From Rhizobiales bacterium Y(2018) (GTDB lineage: Bacteria; Pseudomonadota; Alphaproteobacteria; Rhizobiales; Aestuariivirgaceae), in contig SCPD01000004.1 of assembly GCA_005502925.1 (NCBI GenBank), forward strand, positions 124,001 to 188,000: a DNA stretch of 64,000 bases, given 5' to 3'. Shown here piece by piece: positions 1 through 8,830 of this stretch (the first letter of the stretch is position 1; the number at the start of each line of letters is the position of its first letter). Below the pieces are notes generated by a model. That model was not told the DNA's origin, searched no databases, and saw only the letters and a list, made by a program, of their open reading frames with translations. The position numbers were made by a program, and so were the translations under genes.

Positions 1-974
1 GCGAAGCGGTCGAGGCTTCTGAGTGTCGCCGAAAGATCATTGCGCCAGATATTCCGGCCATTCACGACGCCGAGCGACAGCGTGAGATCGGACCGGGCCT
101 TGCCGAGCACGATATCCGCCTGCTCGGGCGCGGCGCAGAGATCGACATGGAGACCTGCGACCGGCAGCTTGAACGCAAGATCGGCATTGTCGCCCAAAGC
201 GCCGAAATAGGTGGTGAGCAAAAGCTTGAGGCCCGGCACCTCGCGCGCCAGCGTCTCATAGACAGTCTTGAAGGCGGCCTTGGCGGCAGGCGACAGATCG
301 AGCACCAGCGCCGGCTCGTCGATCTGCACCCAGGAGGCGCCGGCGCCGGCGAGCTTGCGCAAGATTTCCACATAGACGGGGAGAAGTCCCGGCAGCAGCG
401 ACAGAGGCTCGGCGCGGCCGTCCTTGACCTTGGCGAGGAGGAGATAGGTCACGGGCCCGATGAGGACCGGGCGCGTCTCGACGCCGAGCGCCTTGGCTTC
501 CAGGAAATCATCGAGAGGCTTGGTGGTGGTGAGTGCGAAGGCCTGATCGCTCGCCAGCTCCGGCACCATATAGTGGTAATTGGTGTCGAACCATTTGGTC
601 ATTTCGAGCGCCGGCACGCCCGTCGTCTCATGCTGATGGCCATGCGCGCAGGTTCTGGCCTCGCCACTGCCGCGCGCCATGGCGAAATAGAGATCGAGCG
701 GAACGCCGGAAGCCGGGCGCTCATAGATCTTCGGAATGGCGCCCACCAGCGCGCTCATATCGAGCATCTGGTCATAAAGCGAGAAGTCGTTGCTCGGTAT
801 GTGATCGAGGCCGCTCTTCTGCTGCAGCAACCAGTTCTCCTTGCGAAGATTCGTGGCCGTGCCGAGAAGCGCTTCAGCCGGACTCTTGCCGGCCCAGTAG
901 CTTTCAAGCGCGACTTTCAGCTCGCGCCGACGGCCGATACGCGGGAAGCCGAGATTGGCGGTTGTGATGGACAT
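1..974 (-). CDS. metE: Cobalamin-independent methionine synthase, N-terminal part (cut by window start)
   Basis: The visible first 324 residues match the N-terminal half of MetE, which transfers the methyl group of 5-methyltetrahydropteroyl-triglutamate to homocysteine without B12. The start MSITTANLGFPRIGRRRELK is typical of the family, as is the stretch around WVQIDEPALV. The catalytic zinc-site half lies beyond the window. The ATG at 974-972 is preceded by GGAGAAC at good spacing. A cobalamin riboswitch lies about 240 bases upstream on the same strand, so the gene should be switched off when B12 is plentiful and MetH can work. Identification is by recognised sequence; the gene runs off the left edge. 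Confidence 0.96.
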   Translation of the reverse strand, partial: MSITTANLGFPRIGRRRELKVALESYWAGKSPAEALLGTATNLRKENWLLQQKSGLDHIPSNDFSLYDQMLDMSALVGAIPKIYERPASGVPLDLYFAMARGSGEARTCAHGHQHETTGVPALEMTKWFDTNYHYMVPELASDQAFALTTTKPLDDFLEAKALGVETRPVLIGPVTYLLLAKVKDGRAEPLSLLPGLLPVYVEILRKLAGAGASWVQIDEPALVLDLSPAAKAAFKTVYETLAREVPGLKLLLTTYFGALGDNADLAFKLPVAGLHVDLCAAPEQADIVLGKARSDLTLSLGVVNGRNIWRNDLSATLRSLDRF

Positions 975-1216
975 GAGTTCTCCTGTTCCGGAAAGCACAA
1001 GGCTCCAGATTTTTTCATTGGTGGTGAAGGTGAAGTGCTGAGGCGCGTCAGGGCGGACCGCGATTGCGGTCGTATCGATCGCGGATACTGGAGCTCGTCT
1101 CGAAGATCATGGCGCACCTCGCTGATAAGCGGCGGCCAATGGAAGAAGCATGCGAGGCGGACCTATACCGGCACCAACCTGCAACACGCGCTCCCCTGGG
1201 ACACCCCGCCCTAGAA
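975..1216 (-). promoter_or_regulatory. metE leader between riboswitch and start codon
   Basis: This is 242 bases of untranslated leader between the aptamer and the metE start. It contains a perfect stem GACCGC-GATT-GCGGTC at 1056-1071 without a U-run, so it is not an obvious intrinsic terminator. The expression platform is therefore unresolved: it could act through Rho or through a structure reaching the metE ribosome binding site. Several open frames cross the region on both strands, but none resembles a protein. Confidence 0.4.
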
Positions 1217-1457
1217 CGTCTTCGTCACGGCAGGTCTCCTGGCTCGCGGGTCTAAACCTCGATCCCCCTTCCCGGCTTGCGGCCAGTGGATTCCGGATCG
1301 GGCTCGCCGCTTACAGTTGCGGGGGCAGCCGCGGCTTTGATCCCATCTTGGGCGTTTCCTTATCGCCAAAGTCGAACAACTTTGGCGGGAAGCACCGTGG
1401 ATCGCACCGCATTCCCTTTTTCGCCTCAGGCAAAAACCTGAGGACCGTGACAAGACG
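1217..1457 (-). promoter_or_regulatory. Cobalamin riboswitch upstream of metE
   Basis: Read on the minus strand, it has all landmarks of the adenosylcobalamin aptamer. The core CTGCCCCCGCAACTGTAAGC lies around 1308-1328. A CCACTGG...GGGAAGG element lies around 1268-1286. The B12 box AGCCAGGAGACCTGCC lies around 1230-1245. The closing P1 stem pairs plus-strand positions 1445-1457 with 1217-1230 almost perfectly. Orientation and position assign it to metE, a classic B12-repressed target in organisms that also have MetH. Confidence 0.95.
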
Positions 1458-1492
1458 ATCATCTCTCAGCCCGTCTCTCATGTCAACAACAT

Positions 1493-1508
1493 ATAAAGAT
1501 ATTCTTAT
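1493..1508. promoter_or_regulatory. AT-rich palindrome between metE and nrdA, candidate operator
   Basis: ATAAAGATATTCTTAT agrees with its own reverse complement at 12 of 16 positions and lies just outside the 5' end of the metE riboswitch, where the metE promoter is expected. It resembles the AAAGATAT-type palindromes I associate with ArsR-family regulators of methionine and SAM-cycle genes (SahR-like), but I recall that consensus only loosely. It could equally be a promoter element. Confidence 0.3.
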
Positions 1509-1533
1509 GTCTACATATGTCGGAGAAACTTTG

Positions 1534-1580
1534 CGACAATATATTGACGAGATGGGGCGACACACCACAATATACAGCCA
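1534..1580 (+). promoter_or_regulatory. Pair of NrdR-like boxes before nrdAB
   Basis: The first core, CAATATATTG at 1537-1546, is a perfect palindrome and matches the centre of the NrdR box. The second, CAATATACAG at 1568-1577, matches at 8 of 10 positions. Their centres are 31 bases apart, the three-helical-turn spacing usual for NrdR box pairs in ribonucleotide reductase promoters. The outer three bases of each box fit the consensus poorly. The pair ends where the riboswitch begins, so transcriptional repression by NrdR and riboswitch control would act one after the other. Confidence 0.6.
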
Positions 1581-1757
1581 TCACTGGTCTCCAGGAGTGA
1601 TTCTGGAGCTAAGAGGGAATCCGGTGCGAATCCGGGACTGCCCCCGCAACTGTTAGCGGCGAGTTGTTTGCGTTGTCGGTCACTGATGCGAGTTGCGCAT
1701 TGGGAAGGCCAGCAAACGACGTCGACCCGCGAGTCAGGAGACCTGCCCGTGATGTCT
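1576..1757 (+). promoter_or_regulatory. Cobalamin riboswitch upstream of nrdAB
   Basis: The aptamer shows GGGAATCCGGTGCGAATCC, then GGACTGCCCCCGCAACTGTT around 1635-1654, GTCACTGATG near 1678, TTGGGAAGG near 1700 and the B12 box GAGTCAGGAGACCTGCCC at 1730-1747. P1 pairs CATCAC near 1579 with GTGATG near 1749. The 3' segment is nearly the same as that of the divergent metE riboswitch, so one may be a copy of the other. The downstream genes encode an oxygen-dependent, B12-independent class I reductase, and B12 should repress them. Confidence 0.95.
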
Positions 1758-1848
1758 TTATCGTCCTCGGGCGGGGTGCTCCGAAGGTTCGCTTGCGCCC
1801 CGGTCGTTCCACGTGCCGGATTCCTGCGTCTGCGCTCCCTTGGCCCTG

Positions 1849-1872
1849 GCCCCCAACTTCTAGGGGTTAGCC
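1849..1872 (+). promoter_or_regulatory. Hairpin sequestering the nrdA ribosome binding site
   Basis: CCCC at 1851-1854 can pair with GGGG at 1863-1866, enlarged by GGC/GCC at the base. GGGG is the only Shine-Dalgarno-like stretch before the ATG at 1874. Such a masking hairpin downstream of a cobalamin aptamer would let the riboswitch control translation initiation. Base pairing is seen by eye only; no folding energy was computed. Confidence 0.5.
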
Positions 1873-1873
1873 A

Positions 1874-4732
1874 ATGTCTCTCATTCAAATCACCGATCGC
1901 CCGGAAGGCCGCGTCCTGCCTTTACCGTCGCGATCCAAGGAAGCCGCCGGCATGCTGGCCTTCCGCATCATCCGCCGCAACGCGTCGGTCTCGACCTTCG
2001 ATCCGGCCAAGATCGCCATCGCGATGACCAAGGCCTTTCTCGCCGTCGAAGGTTCGAGCGCCGCCGCCTCGCGCCGCGTTCATGAGATCGTCCGTGAGCT
2101 GACCGATCAGGTGACGGCGGCCCTGACGCGCCGCAGTGATTCCGACCGCGCCATGCCGATCGAGGAGATCCAGGACCAGGTCGAGCTCGCGCTGATGCGC
2201 GGCGGCCACCATAAGGTCGCCCGCGCCTATGTGCTCTATCGCGAGGAACGGGCACGGCTGCGCGCGGCGGAGAAGCCGGCGAGCCCCGCCGCCCCCGCAC
2301 TGCGGATCAAGTCGCCCTCAGGCCTCGACCGCGCGCTGGACGAAAACCGGCTTGCGGACCTGATCGCCAGCTCTTGCGCCGGGCTGGCCGGTGTCGAAGC
2401 CTTAGCCATTCTCGTTGAGACGAAACGCAACCTCTATGACGGGATGAGCGAGGACGAACTGGCGCTCGCCCAGATCATGGCGGCGCGCACCCTGATCGAG
2501 ACCGAGCCCAATTACGCCTATGCCAGCGCCCGCCTGCTGCTCGACAAATTGCGCGCCGAGGCCTTGAGCTTTCTGAGCGGTCATCCCGATCACGCGGATC
2601 AGGCCCAGATGGCCGAGCGCTACCACGCTTACTTCGCCGACTATATCGACCGCGGCATCGCGGCCGGCCTTCTCGATCCCGAGCTCAAGCGTTTCGATCT
2701 CGACCGGCTTGGCCGGGCGCTCAAGCCCGAGGCCGATTTCAATTTCCAATATCTCGGCCTGCAGACGCTTTATGACCGCTATTTCCTGCATGAGGGCGGC
2801 GTACGCTTCGAGCTGCCGCAAGCCTTCTTCATGCGCGTCGCCATGGGTGTGGCCTTGCGCGAGGTCGACCGCGAGGCGCGTGCCATCGAATTCTACGAGG
2901 TGCTGTCCGCCTTCGACGTGATGTGCTCGACGCCGACCCTGTTCAATGCCGGCACCTTGCGGCCGCAGCTCTCCTCCTGCTTCCTCACCACGGTGCCTGA
3001 CGATCTCGACGGCATCTTCAAGTCGGTGAAGGACAATGCGCTGCTCGCCAAATATTCGGGCGGCCTCGGCAATGACTGGACCCGGGTGCGGGGCCTCGGC
3101 GCCCATATCAAGGGCACCAACGGCAAGTCGCAGGGCGTCGTGCCGTTCCTGAAAGTCGCCAATGACACGGCCATCGCCGTCAACCAGGGCGGCAAGCGCA
3201 AGGGCGCCGTCTGCGCCTATCTCGAGACCTGGCATACCGACATCGAGGAATTCCTCGATCTGCGCAAGAACACCGGCGACGACCGCCGCCGCACCCATGA
3301 CATGAACACCGCCAACTGGGTGCCGGACCTGTTCATGCAGCGCGTCGAGGCCGACGGCTCCTGGACGCTGTTCTCGCCCGACGAGGTGCCGGATCTTCAC
3401 GACCTGACGGGCGCTGCCTTCGCCGCCGCCTATGAAGCCTATGAGGCCCAAGCCGCGGCGGGACGCATCAAGGTCTTCAAGCAGATGCGCGCACTCGATC
3501 TGTGGCGGCGCATGCTGACCATGCTGTTCGAAACCGGCCATCCCTGGATCACCTTCAAGGACCCGTGCAACCTGCGCTCACCGCAGCAGCATGCGGGCGT
3601 CATCCACTCGTCCAATCTGTGCACCGAGATCACCCTCAACACTTCCGACAAGGAGGTCGCGGTCTGCAATCTCGCCTCGATCAATCTCGCCAATCACGTG
3701 ACCGCCGAGGGCATCGATCACGAGCACCTGACTCGCAGCGTCACCGTGGCGCTGCGCATGCTCGACAATGTGATCGACGTGAACTTCTACACCATCCCTG
3801 AGGCGCGGTTCTCCAATCTGCGCCATCGCCCCGTCGGGCTTGGCCTCATGGGCTTCCAGGACGCGCTTTATCGCCAGCGTATTCCTTACGCCTCCGAGGC
3901 GGCCATCCGCTTCGCCGATGAAAGCATGGAGGCGATCTCCCATGCCGCCATCGGGGCCTCGAGCGATCTCGCTTCCGAACGCGGCCGCTATCCGAGCTAT
4001 GAGGGCTCGTTGTGGAGCCAGGGCATCCTGCCGCTCGATTCGATCGAGATCCTGAGCCGCGCGCGTGGCAAGCTCGATCTCGACCGCTCCTCGCGCCTCG
4101 ACTGGGCGTCCTTGCGTGAGCGGGTGCTGCAGCAGGGCATGCGCAATTCCAATGTCATGGCCATCGCCCCCACCGCCACCATCTCCAATATCTGCGGCGT
4201 CAGCCAGTCGATCGAGCCCGCCTATCAGAATCTCTACGTCAAATCGAACATGTCGGGCGACTTCACCATCGCCAATGCCGATCTGGTGCATGATCTGAAA
4301 GCCCGGGGCCTCTGGGACGAGGTGATGATCAGCGACCTCAAATATTTCGACGGCAGCCTCGGCGGCATCGACCGGGTGCCGGACGATCTCAAGGCGCTCT
4401 ACGCCACCGCCTTCGAGATCGATACGAGCTTCCTGATCGAGGCGGCGGCACGCCGGCAGAAATGGATCGACCAGGCGCAGTCGCTCAATCTCTATATCGC
4501 CAATCCCTCCGGCAAGAAGCTCGATGCGCTCTACAGGCTCGCCTGGAACCGGGGGCTCAAGACCACCTACTATTTGCGCTCGCTGAGCGCCACCCATGTC
4601 GAGAAGTCGACGCTGAAAGGAACCGACGGCAAGCTCAATGCCGTTTCCGTCGGCGCCGCCGCCGAACCGATCGAGCTCGCCGTGCCGCTCCTCTGCCCGA
4701 TCGACGATCCCACTTGCGAAGCCTGCCAATAA
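1874..4732 (+). CDS. nrdA: Class I ribonucleoside-diphosphate reductase, alpha subunit
   Basis: This 952-residue large subunit reduces ribonucleoside diphosphates using a radical supplied by NrdB. Residues about 25-125 form an ATP-cone, the allosteric activity site. The active-site triad is visible in NLCTE (Asn581, Cys583, Glu585). The redox cysteine pair is Cys369 (SSCFL) and Cys598 (AVCNL). The C-terminal tail [12 protein letters not shown] carries the cysteines that re-reduce the active site. Near residue 760, [11 protein letters not shown] is the usual class I signature. The gene starts just after the masking hairpin and is followed 17 bases later by nrdB. Regulation by B12 riboswitch and probably NrdR is inferred from the leader. 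Confidence 0.96.
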   Translation: MSLIQITDRPEGRVLPLPSRSKEAAGMLAFRIIRRNASVSTFDPAKIAIAMTKAFLAVEGSSAAASRRVHEIVRELTDQVTAALTRRSDSDRAMPIEEIQDQVELALMRGGHHKVARAYVLYREERARLRAAEKPASPAAPALRIKSPSGLDRALDENRLADLIASSCAGLAGVEALAILVETKRNLYDGMSEDELALAQIMAARTLIETEPNYAYASARLLLDKLRAEALSFLSGHPDHADQAQMAERYHAYFADYIDRGIAAGLLDPELKRFDLDRLGRALKPEADFNFQYLGLQTLYDRYFLHEGGVRFELPQAFFMRVAMGVALREVDREARAIEFYEVLSAFDVMCSTPTLFNAGTLRPQLSSCFLTTVPDDLDGIFKSVKDNALLAKYSGGLGNDWTRVRGLGAHIKGTNGKSQGVVPFLKVANDTAIAVNQGGKRKGAVCAYLETWHTDIEEFLDLRKNTGDDRRRTHDMNTANWVPDLFMQRVEADGSWTLFSPDEVPDLHDLTGAAFAAAYEAYEAQAAAGRIKVFKQMRALDLWRRMLTMLFETGHPWITFKDPCNLRSPQQHAGVIHSSNLCTEITLNTSDKEVAVCNLASINLANHVTAEGIDHEHLTRSVTVALRMLDNVIDVNFYTIPEARFSNLRHRPVGLGLMGFQDALYRQRIPYASEAAIRFADESMEAISHAAIGASSDLASERGRYPSYEGSLWSQGILPLDSIEILSRARGKLDLDRSSRLDWASLRERVLQQGMRNSNVMAIAPTATISNICGVSQSIEPAYQNLYVKSNMSGDFTIANADLVHDLKARGLWDEVMISDLKYFDGSLGGIDRVPDDLKALYATAFEIDTSFLIEAAARRQKWIDQAQSLNLYIANPSGKKLDALYRLAWNRGLKTTYYLRSLSATHVEKSTLKGTDGKLNAVSVGAAAEPIELAVPLLCPIDDPTCEACQ

Positions 4733-4749
4733 ACCTGGAGTACAAGAAC

Positions 4750-5895
4750 ATGAACACCCTCGACTGGTCGGAACCGACCGCCGCCGATGTCAGCCGCCGT
4801 CTGCATCCCGCTTTCGATAAGACGCCCAAGTCCGCGATCACTGACGCGACCGGGCTCGGCACCATCAACCGCTCAGGCGGACGGGTACGCGTCGACGACA
4901 AGGCGATGATCAACTGCCGCGCCGACGTCAACCAGCTGCTGCCGCTCAAATACCGTTGGGCCTGGGAGAAATATCTCTCGGGCTGCAACAATCACTGGAT
5001 GCCGACCGAAGTGTCGATGCAGGCCGATATCGCGCTGTGGAAGTCGAAGGATGGTCTGACCGATCATGAGCGCCGCGCGGTGAAGCGCAATCTCGGCTTC
5101 TTCGCCGCATCCGAGTCTCTGGTGGCGAACAACATCGTGCTCGCCATCTACCGCCATCTCACCAATCCCGAATGCCGGCAATATCTGCTGCGCCAGGCCT
5201 TCGAGGAGGCGGTGCACACCCATACGTTCCAATATATCGTCGAAAGCCTGGGTCTCGACGAGGGCGAGCTCTTCAACATGTATCGCGAAGTGCCCTCGAT
5301 CACCGACAAGGCGGCCTGGGCCTTGAAGCACACGCAGAATCTCGACGACCCCGGCTTCTCCACCGGAACGCCGGACAAGGACCGCGCCTTCCTGCGCGAT
5401 CTCGTCGCCTTCTATGTCGTCTTCGAGGGCATGTGGTTCTATACCGGCTTTGCGCAGATCCTCTCGCTCGGGCGGCGCAACAAGATGGTCGGCATCGCCG
5501 AGCAGTATCAGTACATCCTGCGCGACGAATCCATCCATCTGAATTTCGGCATCGACGTCATCAACCAGATACGCGTCGAGAACCCGCATCTGTGGAGTGC
5601 CGCCTTCCAGGACGAGATCCGCCAGATGCTGCGCGAGGCGGCCGAGCTCGAAAGCGCCTATGCCAAGGATACGATGCCGCGCGGCTTCCTCGGCCTGAAT
5701 GCCGGCCTGTGCGAGACATACATGCATTTCATCGCCAACCGCCGCTGCGCGCAGCTGGGTCTCGCACCGGTCTTCGCCGAGACGGAGAACCCCTTCCCCT
5801 GGATGTCGGAGGCGATGGACCTCAAGAAGGAGAAGAACTTCTTCGAGACCAGGGTGATCGAATACCAGAATGGCGGCGCGCTCGCCTGGGATTGA
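4750..5895 (+). CDS. nrdB: Class I ribonucleotide reductase, beta subunit with Phe at the radical position (class Ic-like)
   Basis: This 381-residue ferritin-fold subunit has metal ligands that line up with the Chlamydia trachomatis class Ic protein at a constant offset of 33: Glu122, Glu153, His156, Glu226, Glu260, His263. The radical-tyrosine position (E-x2-H-x3-Y in E. coli) reads EAVHTHTF, so Phe160 replaces Tyr. The first ligand is Glu rather than the Asp of E. coli. Tyr162 corresponds to Chlamydia Tyr129. Both substitutions mark enzymes that store the oxidising equivalent in a Mn/Fe centre instead of a tyrosyl radical. The family call is firm; metal content is inferred. It forms an operon with nrdA. 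Confidence 0.94.
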   Translation: MNTLDWSEPTAADVSRRLHPAFDKTPKSAITDATGLGTINRSGGRVRVDDKAMINCRADVNQLLPLKYRWAWEKYLSGCNNHWMPTEVSMQADIALWKSKDGLTDHERRAVKRNLGFFAASESLVANNIVLAIYRHLTNPECRQYLLRQAFEEAVHTHTFQYIVESLGLDEGELFNMYREVPSITDKAAWALKHTQNLDDPGFSTGTPDKDRAFLRDLVAFYVVFEGMWFYTGFAQILSLGRRNKMVGIAEQYQYILRDESIHLNFGIDVINQIRVENPHLWSAAFQDEIRQMLREAAELESAYAKDTMPRGFLGLNAGLCETYMHFIANRRCAQLGLAPVFAETENPFPWMSEAMDLKKEKNFFETRVIEYQNGGALAWD

Positions 5896-5968
5896 GCGCC
5901 CGTGTCTCAGGTCCGCGACGGAATGTCGGTTTTGAGACCGACCCGCCGCCACCTCTATGCTTGAGTAT

Positions 5969-6157
5969 CTTTGTTCAAGGTGCCGGCCCGAGCGATCGGG
6001 CCGGATAATTGGGAAGCCGGTGTGAAACCGGCACTGCCCCCGCAACGGTAAGGTAGCGCAACCCGCGGCAATGGCCACTGGATGATCCATCCGGGAAGGC
6101 GCCGCGGCGATCCGCAAGGATCCGCTGCCAAGTCCGGAAACCAGCCAGGAACATAAG
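5969..6157 (+). promoter_or_regulatory. Cobalamin riboswitch upstream of the Rieske demethylase genes
   Basis: The leader contains GGGAAGCCGGTGTGAAACC, then CACTGCCCCCGCAACGGTAA at 6032-6051, GGCCACTGG near 6073, CCGGGAAGGCG near 6091, and the B12 box AAGTCCGGAAACCAGCC near 6130-6146. CTTTGTTC at 5969-5976 can close P1 with GAACATAAG at 6149-6157. The 92 bases between aptamer and start hold GGCTGC/GCAGCC inverted segments and a CTCCTCC stretch that could take part in the expression platform. No other gene starts nearby, so it must act on the oxygenase operon. Confidence 0.94.
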
Positions 6158-6249
6158 TCGATGGGCTGCGGCGGGCGGTCAGACGGTGAAGGCCGCGCTT
6201 TCCAAGAAGCGACGGCAGCCGGCTCTCCTCCATCTCACTTCATCGATCG

Positions 6250-7521
6250 ATGCAACTCAAGCAGCGGGTCGATGCGATGATGAACAAACGAATGGATATG
6301 CTGTCAAGGCTCGAAGGCCGGCAGCCCGAGATGAGCCTCCCCCGGGAATTCTATGTCGATCCGGATTATTTCCAGATCGACCTCGACGAGATCTGGTACC
6401 GCGAATGGCTGTTCGCCGGCCATGAATGCGAGGTGGCGAAGCCCGGCAGCTATTTCACGCTCGATGTCGGCGCCTATTCCGTCATCGTGACCAGAGCGCG
6501 CGACGGCCGGATCCGCGCTTTGCACAACAGCTGCCGTCATCGCGGCTCGCGCGTCTGCACCGCCGCCAAGGGCACCGCCGCGCGTCTCGTCTGCCCCTAT
6601 CACCAATGGACCTATGAGCTCGACGGCCGCCTGATGTTCGCGCGCGACATGGGGCCAGGCTTCAAGACCGAGCAATATGGCCTGAAGCCCGTCCATTGCA
6701 AGACGGTCGGCGGCTATGTCTTCATCTGCCTGGCCGATGAAGCGCCCGATTTCGAGACCTTCCGCACCGTCGCTTTGCCCTATATGGCACCGCATCATCT
6801 GGGGCGAACCAAGGTCGCTTGCGAAACGACCATCATCGAGAAGGGTAACTGGAAGCTCGTCTGGGAAAACAACCGTGAATGTTATCACTGCTCCGCCAAT
6901 CATCCCGAGCTCTGCCGCACTTTCCCCGAACGGCCGACACTGACCGGTGTCGACGGCGCCGACAGCGATCCCGAGATCCAGGCGCATTGGCAACGCTGCG
7001 AGGCAGCCGGTCTCCCCAGCCGCTTTGAGATCAGCGGTGATGGCCAGTACCGCACCATGCGGGTGCCGCTCCTGCGCGACACGACGAGCTTCACCTTGAC
7101 CGGCAAGCCCGCGGTCAAGCGCCCGCTCGGCGGCATCGCCACCGAACGCATCGGATCGATGCTGCTCTATCATTATCCGACGACCTGGAACCATCTGCTC
7201 GGCGACCATGCGACGACCTTCCGGGTGCTGCCGCTCGGACCGAAGGAGACCCAGGTCACCACCAAATGGCTGGTGCATGAGGAGGCCGTCGAAGGCGTCG
7301 ACTATGACGTCACCGAGCTGACCCATGTATGGAACCAGACCAACGACCAGGATCGCCGCATCGTCGAGGAGAATCAGCGCGGTATCAATTCGCCGGCCTA
7401 TGAGCCGGGGCCTTATGCACCCGACCATGAAAGCGGCGTCGTCCAGTTCGTCGACTGGTATTGCAATGCTTTGGCGCCGCGCCTGAAAGGCGGTGGCGTC
7501 AGGCTGAGCCGTGTCGCGTGA
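6250..7521 (+). CDS. gbcA: Rieske non-heme iron oxygenase, glycine betaine demethylase type (GbcA-like)
   Basis: This 423-residue oxygenase has a Rieske [2Fe-2S] site formed by Cys95-x-His97 and Cys115-x2-His118. The mononuclear iron region is NNRECYHCSANHPE, with His213 and His218 as ligands. That stretch is characteristic of the glycine betaine/stachydrine demethylase group. Such enzymes hydroxylate an N-methyl group, releasing formaldehyde; GbcA turns betaine into dimethylglycine. The start is uncertain: ATG 6250, ATG 6277/6280 or the later ATGs at 6292 and 6298 are possible, and none has a strong Shine-Dalgarno. It partners with the overlapping reductase gene. Substrate is inferred; no dimethylglycine or sarcosine genes follow in the window. 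Confidence 0.85.
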   Translation: MQLKQRVDAMMNKRMDMLSRLEGRQPEMSLPREFYVDPDYFQIDLDEIWYREWLFAGHECEVAKPGSYFTLDVGAYSVIVTRARDGRIRALHNSCRHRGSRVCTAAKGTAARLVCPYHQWTYELDGRLMFARDMGPGFKTEQYGLKPVHCKTVGGYVFICLADEAPDFETFRTVALPYMAPHHLGRTKVACETTIIEKGNWKLVWENNRECYHCSANHPELCRTFPERPTLTGVDGADSDPEIQAHWQRCEAAGLPSRFEISGDGQYRTMRVPLLRDTTSFTLTGKPAVKRPLGGIATERIGSMLLYHYPTTWNHLLGDHATTFRVLPLGPKETQVTTKWLVHEEAVEGVDYDVTELTHVWNQTNDQDRRIVEENQRGINSPAYEPGPYAPDHESGVVQFVDWYCNALAPRLKGGGVRLSRVA

Positions 7522-8560
7522 GACGGCGATGGACATGTCGCCCAGGAACGACCGCACGCAGCTCCTGATCTGCCTGTCGGCCATAACGGAAGCGCCGGGG
7601 GTGAAGACTTTCACCTTCGAGACCGCGGAACACCACTGGTTTCGCTACGCACCAGGCCAGTTCATGACCTTCGAGCTGCCCGAGGCCGGTCCGGATGTGC
7701 TGCGCAGCTACACGCTGTCCTCCGCACCATCGCGGCCTTTCACCGTATCGGTGACCGTGAAGGCGCAAGCCGAGAGCATCGGCAGCCGCTGGATGCTCGA
7801 CCATCTGAAGCCCGGCATGCGGCTCAAAGCGCATGGACCAGCGGGAGCGTTTACACTCCTGCACCACCCGGCGGAAAAATATCTGTTCATCTCGGCCGGC
7901 TCCGGCATAACGCCCATGATGTCGATGACGCGCTGGCTCTATGACGAGAGCCGCGCCGCCGATATCGCCTTCATCCACGCGGCGCGGTCTCCTGGCGATA
8001 TCATCTTCCGGGACGAGGTCGAATGGATGGCCGGCCGCATGCAGCCTTTCCGCCTCGCCTGGGTCGTCGAGGATCCCTCGTCGCGCTTCTGGCCGGGTTT
8101 TCGCGGACGGATTTCGGCCAGCCTTCTGGCGGAAATGGCGCCCGACTTCCGTGACCGTGAAATCTTCTGCTGCGGCCCCGAACCCTTCATGGCGGCGATC
8201 CACGCCATTCTCACACATGCCGGCTTCGACATGCGGCATTATCACGAGGAGAGCTTTCACCCGGCAGCCTTGGAAGTCCTGATCGCCTCGCCGGCCGAGA
8301 CGTCTCGGCTGGTCTTCGCGCAAGCCGGTGTCGAGCACGACTGCCGGCCCGGCGAGACGGTCCTGATGGCGGCGAAGAGCATCGGCATCAACATTCCGAG
8401 CGCCTGCCAGTCCGGTCTATGCGGCACCTGCCGGCTGCGCTGCCTCGAAGGCCAGGTGGACATGCAGCACAATGGCGGCATTCTCGATGAGGAGATCGCC
8501 GAGGGCTACATCCTGGCGTGCTGTTCGACGCCCAAGGGCCGGGTTGTCATTGAGGGGTAA
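7511..8560 (+). CDS. gbcB: Oxygenase reductase component with FAD, NAD and plant-type [2Fe-2S] domains (GbcB-like)
   Basis: This 349-residue protein passes electrons from NAD(P)H to the Rieske oxygenase. An FAD-binding domain (RSYTLSS near residue 60) is followed by a nucleotide-binding domain (FISAGSGITPM near 125, CCGPEPFM near 220). The C-terminal ferredoxin domain has CQSGLCGTC and a last Cys near CCSTP. This order matches GbcB. The GTG at 7511 overlaps the end of the oxygenase gene; ATG 7529 is an equally reasonable start just after the stop. Tight coupling with the oxygenase and the shared riboswitch indicate one operon. Confidence 0.86.
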   Translation: MSRETAMDMSPRNDRTQLLICLSAITEAPGVKTFTFETAEHHWFRYAPGQFMTFELPEAGPDVLRSYTLSSAPSRPFTVSVTVKAQAESIGSRWMLDHLKPGMRLKAHGPAGAFTLLHHPAEKYLFISAGSGITPMMSMTRWLYDESRAADIAFIHAARSPGDIIFRDEVEWMAGRMQPFRLAWVVEDPSSRFWPGFRGRISASLLAEMAPDFRDREIFCCGPEPFMAAIHAILTHAGFDMRHYHEESFHPAALEVLIASPAETSRLVFAQAGVEHDCRPGETVLMAAKSIGINIPSACQSGLCGTCRLRCLEGQVDMQHNGGILDEEIAEGYILACCSTPKGRVVIEG

Positions 8561-8688
8561 TCCGGTTTCCGCGCCGGCCGCTCTTGCAACGCGGAGCAGA
8601 TAGACAGCGTTTTGCTAAAGCTGAGGTTGCGCAAAAAGACCTCGCCTCAACCACCTTGCCGCGCCGCAAGTATTATTCTTCACGCGCC

Positions 8689-8713
8689 GGAACCTTTATT
8701 GATCACCGACGTT
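8689..8713 (+). promoter_or_regulatory. EcfG-type (general stress response) promoter
   Basis: GGAAC at 8689-8693 and CGTT at 8710-8713 are separated by exactly 16 bases, matching the consensus used by the alphaproteobacterial sigma factor EcfG/RpoE2. It lies 118 bases upstream of the response regulator start, in an intergenic stretch (8561-8830) with no other gene. A two-part motif this short can arise by chance, but its position and orientation are right. Confidence 0.6.
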
Positions 8714-8830
8714 GGGATTTGCGGCGAAGCAGGGGGCAAGGCTCTGCTTTTGCTTGCCTATCTAGCTCAGGCAAAGATTGAACTGCGTCACCAAAACAAG
8801 ATTTCAATAGATGTCGTAGGGGAGATCACG

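Noticed and set aside
1056-1071. Hairpin in the metE leader as an intrinsic terminator
   Set aside because: The stem is good, but no U-run follows on the metE strand.
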